Origin: Holophagaceae bacterium
GTDB taxonomy: Bacteria; Acidobacteriota; Holophagae; Holophagales; Holophagaceae
Length of the DNA: 46,407 bases
Assembly: GCA_025363715.1 (NCBI GenBank)
Contig: JANYLR010000092.1
Location: 1-46,407, forward strand
Direction: 5' to 3'
Shown one piece after another: positions 35,466-42,461 of the stretch. A program made the position numbers and the translations under genes. Each line of letters begins with the position of its first letter. The first letter of the stretch is position 1. The notes under the pieces were generated by a model. That model saw nothing but the letters and a program-made list of their open reading frames with translations. It had not been told where the DNA came from and searched no databases.

Positions 35466-35575
35466 CTACCCAGCGTAAGGAACACCATTCCTTGGCACGG
35501 CCCTCCGCGGCGATAAACTGGTAGATCGACTCCGATTCAGATTCGCCCCCGCACCCACCCCCCAAAGAGGCACCC

Positions 35576-36721
35576 ATGCTTGGTTTCACCCTTTCCCCCG
35601 AACAGCTGGCCGAGAAAGAACGAGCCCATGTCTTCGCCGAGAAGATCATGCGCCCCGTGGCCCGCAAATACGACGAGACCGGCGAATGGGCGGTGGATGT
35701 GTACAAGGCCGCCTGGGACCAGGGCTACCTGCAGGCCCTCGTGCCGGAAGACTGTGGCGGCCCCGGCGCCAGCCAGGTGGGCGAGGCCATCGTCTGCGAG
35801 GAGTTGGCCTGGGGCTGCGCGGGCCTCTACACCTCCATCATGGCCAACGGCCTGGCCATGACGCCCGTACTCGTGGGCGGGAGCCCCGAGCAGAAGAAGA
35901 AGTGGCTGGGCATGCTGGCCGAGGAGCCCAAGTTCGCGGCCTTCTCCCTGTCCGAGCCCAATGCCGGCTCCGATGCCGGCGGCATGAGCTGCCGCGCTGA
36001 GAAAAAGGGCGACAAGTACATCATCAACGGCACCAAGTGCTACTGCACCAACGGTGGCTACGCCGACTGGTACGCCCTCTTCTGCAGCACCGACCCCAGC
36101 AAGGGCGCCAGGGGCACCAGCTGCATCGTGGTGCCCCGGGACACGCCGGGCCTGGTGGTGGGCAAGGCCATGGACAAGATGGGCCAGCGTGCCAGCAACC
36201 AGGTGGAACTCTACTTCAACGACGCCGAGGTGCCCGTGGAGAACCTCCTGGGCAAAGAGGGCATGGGCTTCATCATCGCCATGAAGACCCTCGACCAGAC
36301 CCGCGCGGCCGTAGCCGCTGGTGGCGTGGGCGTGGCCAGAGCCGCCTTCGAGATCGCCCTGGAGTACGCCAAGACCCGCATCCAGTTCGGCCAGCCCATC
36401 TTCGCCAACCAAGCCATCAGCTTCATGCTGGCGGACATGGCCAAGAAGATCGAGGCCAGCCGCCTGCTCACCTGGCAGGCCGCCTGGCTGACCGACAACG
36501 GCATCAAGAACTCCAAGCAGAGCGCCATCGCCAAGACCTTCGCCACCGACACCGCCATGGAAGTCAGCACCGACGCCGTGCAGATCCTTGGCGGCAACGG
36601 CTACAGCCGCGACTACCTCGTGGAGAAGTGCATGCGCGACGCCAAACTATTGCAGATCTATGAAGGAACGAACCAGATACAACGCCTGGTCATCGCAAAA
36701 GAGATCCAGCAGGGAAACTGA
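35576..36721 (+). CDS. Acyl-CoA dehydrogenase, short/medium-chain type
   Basis: 381 aa FAD enzyme of beta-oxidation, normal length. FAD and substrate residues lie in FSLSEPNAGSDAGGMSC (about 125-140), and the catalytic base is E363 in QIYEGTNQIQRLVI. The mid-region QFGQPIFANQAISFMLADMAKKIEASRLL is the family signature 2 neighbourhood. AAAGAGG lies six bases before the ATG. It is rightward, alone, and differs in size and sequence from the long dehydrogenase at 9606. Confidence 0.94.
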   Translation: MLGFTLSPEQLAEKERAHVFAEKIMRPVARKYDETGEWAVDVYKAAWDQGYLQALVPEDCGGPGASQVGEAIVCEELAWGCAGLYTSIMANGLAMTPVLVGGSPEQKKKWLGMLAEEPKFAAFSLSEPNAGSDAGGMSCRAEKKGDKYIINGTKCYCTNGGYADWYALFCSTDPSKGARGTSCIVVPRDTPGLVVGKAMDKMGQRASNQVELYFNDAEVPVENLLGKEGMGFIIAMKTLDQTRAAVAAGGVGVARAAFEIALEYAKTRIQFGQPIFANQAISFMLADMAKKIEASRLLTWQAAWLTDNGIKNSKQSAIAKTFATDTAMEVSTDAVQILGGNGYSRDYLVEKCMRDAKLLQIYEGTNQIQRLVIAKEIQQGN

Positions 36722-36861
36722 TCACAGGAACATCAACGCTGCCGCGGGTCACGAGCGAACGCGCCTAAATGGCGCGTTCCGAGTGGGGCTCCGCTGGTTC
36801 GTTCAAACAACCAGGTTGGCCTCGCTCCCCATCGCAGCAGATCCAGCAGGGGAACTGATCA
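36702..36861. repeat. Direct repeat flanking a structured insert
   Basis: The last bases of the acyl-CoA dehydrogenase gene, including its stop (36702-36724), recur at 36839-36861 with 22 of 23 identical. Between them are two hairpins: GAACGCGCC/GGCGCGTTC (36757-36779) and CTGGTT/AACCAG (36794-36814). The layout suggests insertion or slippage duplication of about 137 bases. Confidence 0.55.
36757..36779 (+). terminator. Hairpin after the acyl-CoA dehydrogenase gene
   Basis: A perfect 9-bp stem GAACGCGCC / GGCGCGTTC around a TAAAT loop, 36 bases after the stop. No T-run follows, so it may reduce but is not a classical terminator. Confidence 0.35.
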
Positions 36862-36909
36862 GAAGAGAACGGAGGATCGCGGCGGCTTTGGGAGCGTCAT
36901 ACTCGATCC

Positions 36910-38616
36910 ATGCCGCTGTTCCAAAGCCCCTGGATCAACCGAGCCCTCCTGGTGGTAGTGCTATGCGCGCCCGCCCTCGCAGGCCTGGTCCTCCTGGCCA
37001 GAGGGCCGGAGGCGTTGCCACCTGGTTGGGCCGTGGCCACCGTCACCGCCACCATGGGCCTCGGAGCCTGGCTTGGAGCCCTCCTCCGGACCCGCTGGAT
37101 CGACCGTCCCCGGCTGCTCAGGGCCGAGCGGTGCTGGGCTGATGGGGATCACCCCTATGACGTGCTCCAGACCCTCGGCTACCCCCTGTGGAACCGCGGG
37201 GAGCTGGGCTACCGGATCCTCCTGCTGCAGAGCACGCTCCACTTCGCCCTCGGATACCGGGACCGGGCCTGGCTGGAGGCCCTGGAAGCACAGCTGGCCC
37301 GGCTCCCCTTCTGGAAGCGGGTGCTGGTTTCCCGGGCCTTCCAGAAAGTGCCTGGAACCCCCGCGGCCTCGTATCTGGCCTGGGGCAGGCGGCTCATCTC
37401 CTGGGCCCCGCACATGGGCCGGCTGCGGCATCTTCAGGGCATCCTGCTGCTGCGGAATTCGGAACCGGAGGCCCTGCACCAGGCCTGGATCCACTTCGAG
37501 GATGCCCTTCCCCTCTCCTGGGATGATCCGCTGATCCTCGAGGACCTCCTGCTCGCTGGGCTGCAGCATGGCAAGGAGGATGTGGCCGAACGGGCGCTGG
37601 CGGTGCTTACGGCCCGCCATGGGGATTCGCGGCTACCCTGGGACCGCGGCACGGCAGGGATGCACCTGCTCCGCAATGGCCGCTACGTCGAGGCGCTGGC
37701 CCTGGTCCAGGGGCTGCCGCCTGAACGCCGTACCCACCCCCTGCATTGGCTGGCGGAAACGGTATCCCGCCGCCAGCTCGGGGACCGGGAAGGCGCCTGG
37801 CGGGTCATCGAAAGCGCCCTCGAGCGGCTACCCGGAGCCTTCCGGCTGTGGATGGAACGGTACCAGATCGCCCTGGAGCTGCATCGCGACAGCGTGGCTC
37901 TGGAGACCTTGGAACGCGCCTGGACCACCCTGCCCGAGGGTGGGGAAGGAGATTCTCTCCGCCAGGAGTGGCAGCTCCGACGGGCGGAATTCGCCTTCTG
38001 GTGGGAGGATCGGCCAACTTTTGCAAAGGAGTTGCTGGATAAGGTCCCGCCCGAGCACCAGGGCGACCACCACCCGCCCCTCCGGCTGCAGCTGCAGGTG
38101 GCTGAAGGCGAGTATGAAACCGCCTACGCCAGCGTATTGACCTTGCTCAAGGAGCAGCCGGAGGATGTGGACCTGCTGCTGCTCCAGGCGGACTGCCTGG
38201 CCGGGATGGACGCCTGGGAGGCGCTGCTGCCCTTCCTGGATGGACTCGGAGAAACCTGCCGGGAGCGGGCTTCCTTCTGGCACCTGCGGGGACTGGCCCG
38301 GGCCAACCGCGAGGAACACCTTCAGGCGCGCCTGGATCTGGAACGGGCTGTGCGCATGGACCCCCAGGGACTCCGCTACCTTCTGGACGCGGGGCATGCC
38401 TGCTCCGAACTCGGGGACTGGGACCGGGCCGAGGGCCACTGGCGCCAGGCCCTCCACGTCGATCCCCAGGCCGAGGAGGCCCTCATCCACCTGGCCGAGG
38501 CCCGAAGGGAGCTCGATGACCTGGATGGCGCCCGCCGCTACCTGCGGGAGTGCCTCCTGCACCATCCCCAAAGCGTCGACGCCCAGACCCGGCTCGCGGA
38601 GCTGGAAGCGAACTAG
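36910..38616 (+). CDS. Membrane-anchored TPR-repeat protein
   Basis: 568 aa. Two hydrophobic segments at about residues 12-30 and 36-55 anchor it. The rest is a long array of alpha-helical repeats with the TPR pattern (for example LARANREEHLQARLDLERAVRMDP, then ELGDWDRAEGHWRQALHVDPQAEEAL). No catalytic motif is visible. It ends 11 bases from the convergent transglutaminase/TPR gene. Such proteins act as scaffolds in envelope or pilus assembly; the partner is unknown. Confidence 0.8.
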   Translation: MPLFQSPWINRALLVVVLCAPALAGLVLLARGPEALPPGWAVATVTATMGLGAWLGALLRTRWIDRPRLLRAERCWADGDHPYDVLQTLGYPLWNRGELGYRILLLQSTLHFALGYRDRAWLEALEAQLARLPFWKRVLVSRAFQKVPGTPAASYLAWGRRLISWAPHMGRLRHLQGILLLRNSEPEALHQAWIHFEDALPLSWDDPLILEDLLLAGLQHGKEDVAERALAVLTARHGDSRLPWDRGTAGMHLLRNGRYVEALALVQGLPPERRTHPLHWLAETVSRRQLGDREGAWRVIESALERLPGAFRLWMERYQIALELHRDSVALETLERAWTTLPEGGEGDSLRQEWQLRRAEFAFWWEDRPTFAKELLDKVPPEHQGDHHPPLRLQLQVAEGEYETAYASVLTLLKEQPEDVDLLLLQADCLAGMDAWEALLPFLDGLGETCRERASFWHLRGLARANREEHLQARLDLERAVRMDPQGLRYLLDAGHACSELGDWDRAEGHWRQALHVDPQAEEALIHLAEARRELDDLDGARRYLRECLLHHPQSVDAQTRLAELEAN

Positions 38617-38627
38617 GGCCAGTTCTG

Positions 38628-39686
38628 TCAGGACGCTTTATCGCCCTTCAACAACGCCAGCTTGGCGTCGTAGCGGGGCTGCATCTCTGGCATGGCCCAT
38701 TTTCGGGCCTTTTCCAGGGCCTTGATGGCCTCCTTCCGCTGCCCCTGGGCCAGGGCCACCCGGGCCTGGACGAGGTAGAAATCGGGCTCCTCCGGCAGCA
38801 GTCGGATTGCCTGCTTGATGCGCTTTTCGGCCTCCGGCCACTGGTTTTCGTTGAGGGCCTCCTCGGCGAGGAAGGCATTGAAGAAGGGATCCCGCTTCCG
38901 GATCTCCAGGCCCCGTTCCCGGTAGACCTGGGCCTCCGGGTCCCGACCCTGCGACCTCAGCAGATCCTCCATGTTCCCACAGGGGGCACCATCCTTCGGA
39001 TCCACCGCCATGGCCTTGCGGAAGGATTGCTCAGCTTCAGTCTGGAACCCTTGGCTTTTCTGGACCACACCCAGGACGTTCCAACCAACGCCCGAGCTGG
39101 GATCGGTCTCGATGGAGAGGTGGGCGGCCTGCATAGCCTCCTCGGTGCGGGATTCACTCATCATTTCCACGGCCCGGTTGCTGTAGAAGAGAGCCCGCAC
39201 GCGATTGGGTGCCAAGACTGCCACCAAGGGGTGTCCACGCCGAACCTCGGGCAGAAAATCGGCAATCAAATCCTGGCCTACGGGCCCCACAGGCACCAGC
39301 GCCACGATATGGCGCTCATACCGGATGGTGCCACCCACCTTCCGCCAGCGGCTGATCCAGAGGGATTCACCATACCGGGCATCCAGGCCTATGGAGGCGC
39401 AGGCGGCCACATAGAGTGCCGTCAGCGACAGGCAATTGGCCTTGCGGTCCCGCCAGACTTCCATGGGGGTCCTGGTATAGGAGTTGTCGTAGCTGATGCC
39501 GAGACCATTGTTCTCGACTGGATCGAAGAATGCCTTGACCAAAGCGTTGACCTTGCCGTGGACCATTTGGTGGTTCTGGGTGTGCTTCCGGGCAAAGGCT
39601 TTCAGCTCCGGCGGAGCCTCGAAGGGGTCCCCCCCGGCCACCAGGAGGGCAGAGCTGATCAGGAGGGCGAGGACTCGCAGGCGCAA
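38628..39686 (-). CDS. Exported transglutaminase-like protein with TPR repeats
   Basis: 352 aa. The start is TTG at 39686, supported by GGGAGG six bases upstream; the open frame further upstream reads through the divergent gene and is not credible. Residues 1-18 are a signal peptide. The papain-like transglutaminase core has C85 in RKANCLSLTALYVAA and H126 in RYERHIVAL. Four or five TPR units follow (about 190-345). The combination recalls SirB1-like proteins. The role in the periplasm is unknown. Confidence 0.8.
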   Translation of the reverse strand: MRLRVLALLISSALLVAGGDPFEAPPELKAFARKHTQNHQMVHGKVNALVKAFFDPVENNGLGISYDNSYTRTPMEVWRDRKANCLSLTALYVAACASIGLDARYGESLWISRWRKVGGTIRYERHIVALVPVGPVGQDLIADFLPEVRRGHPLVAVLAPNRVRALFYSNRAVEMMSESRTEEAMQAAHLSIETDPSSGVGWNVLGVVQKSQGFQTEAEQSFRKAMAVDPKDGAPCGNMEDLLRSQGRDPEAQVYRERGLEIRKRDPFFNAFLAEEALNENQWPEAEKRIKQAIRLLPEEPDFYLVQARVALAQGQRKEAIKALEKARKWAMPEMQPRYDAKLALLKGDKAS

Positions 39687-39764
39687 GGGATACCTCCCAA
39701 CACAACATAGGTCTACGGGCAGGACATTCCAACGATTATGCGATCCTGGGGCTTCGAGGGAATC

Positions 39765-40691
39765 ATGTCCAAGCCGACCGCCGTGGTGTGTGCCTATTCC
39801 AGCGTGGGAACCGCGGCCCTGGAGGGGCTGCTGGAGGCCGGAATCGATGTGCTTGTCCTCTACACCTATGCCCAGGGGGCCGATGAGCACTGGTTCACCC
39901 CACCGGCCGTGGTGGCCCAGGCCCGCGGCATCCCTGTGCACATGGCACCCGCCTTCAACGATGACGGCGTCTACGAGGCCATCCGGAACCTTCAGCCTGA
40001 CTTCCTGTTCAGCTTCTATTTCCGGGAGATGATTCAGGCCCGCTTCTTGGAACTTCCTCGCCTGGGCGCCTACAACCTGCACGGCAGCCTCCTGCCGAAG
40101 TACCGCGGCCGGGCACCCCTCAACTGGGTGCTGGTGAAGGGCGAGACCGAAACCGGCATTACCCTGCATGCCATGACGCCCAAGCCCGATGACGGCCACA
40201 TTCTGGCCCAGACGCGGCTAGCCATCGCCTGGGACGAGACCGCCCTGAGCCTCACGGACAAGGCGGCAAGGGCGGGCCGGAATCTGGTGCGGGAGGCTCT
40301 TCCAGGTCTGGTGGACGGTTCCATCCCGCGCATCGACCAGAAGACCCTTGGCCCTTCCACCTACTTCGGCGGCCGCAAGCCGGCCGACTCCCGCCTGGAT
40401 TTCGCCATGACCCGCGGAGAGGCCTTCAACCAGATTCGCGCCGTGGCGGATCCCTGGCCCAACGCCTTCCTGGAGACCCCGGCCGGGAGCTTGAAGGTGG
40501 CCTGGGCCCTGCCCACCGACGGATCCTGCCCACCCGGGCGGTTCCGGGCCACCCGGGAGGGCGTGTTGTTGGGGTTCGCGGATGGTGCGCTGCGGCTGCA
40601 CGCCCTCCGCAGGGGCGCCGATCGCAGCGAACGCCCCTCGGATCACGCTCAGTGGCTGGAGGAGCTAGGTATCCCCACCTGGGTGGATTAG
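39765..40691 (+). CDS. ArnA-like sugar-nucleotide formyltransferase
   Basis: 308 aa N10-formyltetrahydrofolate-dependent formyltransferase. N104, H106 and D142 match the ArnA catalytic triad (N102, H104, D140). The motif NLHGSLLPKYRGRAPLNWVL is nearly that of ArnA, and KPADSRLDF and RAVADPWPNAF continue the similarity into the C-terminal half. The ArnA dehydrogenase domain is absent. GAGGG lies four bases before the ATG at 39765. It probably formylates the amino group of a UDP-amino sugar for lipid A or another glycan, but no arn genes are nearby. Methionyl-tRNA formyltransferase is less likely. Confidence 0.82.
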   Translation: MSKPTAVVCAYSSVGTAALEGLLEAGIDVLVLYTYAQGADEHWFTPPAVVAQARGIPVHMAPAFNDDGVYEAIRNLQPDFLFSFYFREMIQARFLELPRLGAYNLHGSLLPKYRGRAPLNWVLVKGETETGITLHAMTPKPDDGHILAQTRLAIAWDETALSLTDKAARAGRNLVREALPGLVDGSIPRIDQKTLGPSTYFGGRKPADSRLDFAMTRGEAFNQIRAVADPWPNAFLETPAGSLKVAWALPTDGSCPPGRFRATREGVLLGFADGALRLHALRRGADRSERPSDHAQWLEELGIPTWVD

Positions 40692-40765
40692 GGTCTTCGC
40701 GTTTCCCCTTGGCAGGGGATGCCCAAGAGCTCCAATTCTGAAGGGCGTACGGAATGCTCAAGATT

Positions 40766-40780
40766 GATTCAATATGAATC
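40766..40780. promoter_or_regulatory. Dyad GATTCA-ATA-TGAATC upstream of the response regulator
   Basis: A perfect 6-bp inverted repeat with a three-base spacer, 29 bases before the ATG of the response regulator gene. Position and symmetry suit an autoregulatory operator. Its core GATTC/GAATC half-sites also occur in the palindrome at 35450-35465. Confidence 0.45.
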
Positions 40781-40808
40781 GAGTGATGTTCAAGAGGAAT
40801 CAGGCCGG

Positions 40809-41582
40809 ATGACCACAGCCCTGACCCAGAATGGGAAGATCCCCACGGGCCCTGCCCGCGAGATCCGGGTCATCGCCTGCGAGGACCAGGATCTGATGAG
40901 GCATTACATCGTGTCGGGGCTGGCTCGCGTGGGGATAGCCTGCGCCGGCGTTTGCGATGGCATCCAGCTGGATGCCGAGCTGGGCCGCCATCCCGCCGAT
41001 ATCGTCATCCTGGATATCGGCCTCCCCGGAGAGGACGGCTACTCTATCGCCACGCGCCTGCGGCGGAAGCGCCCACACCTCGGCATCATCATGCTGACCG
41101 CCCGGGATCAGACCAATGACCGGGTGCTGGGACTGGACTGCGGGGCCGACCTCTACTTCGCCAAGCCAGTGGATATCCGGGAACTCGCCTCAGCCCTGGG
41201 GAGCCTCCACCGTCGGCTGAACCTGAGGCAGCCCGCAACGACCCCCGCCCACTGGCGGCTCGACACCCTGCGATCCTGCCTGATCACACCGGCCGGCACC
41301 GAGGTGGTCCTGACGGACAATGAACACCGATTCCTGGCGCCCCTGCTCGAGGATCCCGGCACCGTGGTCGACCGGGACGTGCTCTGCCAAGCCCTGGAGC
41401 AGATTCCCGATATCTACGCCATGCGCCGGATGGAAACCATGCTCAGCCGTCTGCGCACCAAGGTGCTCAAGGCGAGCCCGGAGGAGCCCCTGCCCGTGCG
41501 AGCCCGCCATGGAAGGGGCTATGCCTTCCTGAGCAGTGCCGAGGAAGTGCCTGGTAAGCCAGAGGACCAGAGCCCGTCCTGA
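40809..41582 (+). CDS. OmpR/PhoB-type response regulator
   Basis: 257 aa. The receiver domain has the acidic pair E25-D26, phospho-acceptor D69 (VILDIGLPGEDG), T97 and K119 (FAKP). A winged-helix DNA-binding domain follows from about residue 150, with VVDRDVLCQAL and the wing RARHGRGYAFL. No histidine kinase gene lies in the window, so it is an orphan here. ATG at 40809 is chosen; an earlier ATG at 40719 adds 30 unconserved residues over the operator-like dyad. Confidence 0.9.
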   Translation: MTTALTQNGKIPTGPAREIRVIACEDQDLMRHYIVSGLARVGIACAGVCDGIQLDAELGRHPADIVILDIGLPGEDGYSIATRLRRKRPHLGIIMLTARDQTNDRVLGLDCGADLYFAKPVDIRELASALGSLHRRLNLRQPATTPAHWRLDTLRSCLITPAGTEVVLTDNEHRFLAPLLEDPGTVVDRDVLCQALEQIPDIYAMRRMETMLSRLRTKVLKASPEEPLPVRARHGRGYAFLSSAEEVPGKPEDQSPS

Positions 41583-41659
41583 TGTAAGAAAGTGTGAGTG
41601 CGGTTTCCGCCTTTGGGGCCCCAATCTGAACTCCCCCTGGGGTAGGTTCGGATCCTCAT

Positions 41660-42079
41660 ATGATGAATCGCACGGCAAGCCCAACCTGGCGCTCGCGATA
41701 TGCGACGAACATACCCAGCATCGATGCCCACCATCAGGGGCTGTTCAAGATCCTGAGGATGCTGGTGGAGGCGACTCAGAAGGGCCAGTCGAAGACAGAG
41801 ATGAACGCCATCCTCACCTTCCTGGAGAAGTACACGCGGGTCCACTTCGAAGGCGAGGATGCCTTCATGGCGAGGTCCGGCTTTCCTGGAGCCGAGGCCC
41901 ACACCCTGGAGCATGCCCGGTTCACGGCTCAGCTGGCCCGACTGAAAGAGCGCTTCAACCAGGGTGATGACCGGGTCCCCGGTGAACTGGTGCCCACCCT
42001 TTCCGCCTGGCTCAGGGATCACATCCTGCAGCAAGACATGGCCCTGGCCGAGCATGTCCGGGCCAAACTCCCGACCTAG
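41660..42079 (+). CDS. Bacteriohemerythrin
   Basis: 139 aa non-heme di-iron O2-binding protein. All ligands are present: H25 (IDAHHQGLF), H62-X3-E66, H81-X3-H85 and H121-X4-D126. It probably carries or senses oxygen in the cytoplasm, common in anaerobes and microaerophiles. Its stop codon (42077-42079) overlaps the first base pairs of the MITE-like element, so the last residues may have been altered by that insertion. Adjacent ATG codons at 41660 and 41663 give the same product less one residue. Confidence 0.93.
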   Translation: MMNRTASPTWRSRYATNIPSIDAHHQGLFKILRMLVEATQKGQSKTEMNAILTFLEKYTRVHFEGEDAFMARSGFPGAEAHTLEHARFTAQLARLKERFNQGDDRVPGELVPTLSAWLRDHILQQDMALAEHVRAKLPT

Positions 42080-42348
42080 GAGCGTGTCCAAGTAATGGGT
42101 GGGGGCTGCACTGGGACGCCAGCCGAGGGAGGCCAGGAAGGCGACGAAGGCCTTGGTGGTTCCAAGGTCGAGGAGCCTGACGCAGCATCCCGACTGCTGC
42201 CGCCCCAGCCCGAAGGGTTGATGGCAAAGGGCTCCCATGCAGCGTCAGGGCGCTTGAACGGTGAACCCGCACCGCCCTGCGCGCCCCTCCTCGCCTGGAA
42301 ACCCTTTGCCATCAATGCAGCCCCTATCGATTACTTGGACACGCTCCT
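42078..42348. mobile_element. MITE-like element with perfect 19-bp terminal inverted repeats
   Basis: The left end AGGAGCGTGTCCAAGTAAT (42078-42096) is the exact reverse complement of 42330-42348. Inside is a second pair, TTGATGGCAAAGGG (42218-42231) and its complement (42302-42315). No transposase is encoded; the 271 bases are too short, so it would move by a related transposase elsewhere. The ends resemble those of small IS5-type elements, but the target duplication is unclear (CTAG left against CTCG right). It lies just after the hemerythrin stop and fills most of the 382-base gap before the DUF5916 gene. Confidence 0.8.
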
Positions 42349-42461
42349 CGGACACAATTATCCGATGAAGTGTCCGCGGGCCCAGGATGGATCCCGATTC
42401 AATGATACCTCGCATGCCGTGGCACCATGATACGGGTGGCCGTTGCGTCGCCAGGAGAGCC

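Noticed and set aside
42095..42430. A protein-coding frame in the MITE-like element
   Set aside because: No transposase motif and no ribosome binding site; the repeated YLDTLLG comes only from the inverted ends.
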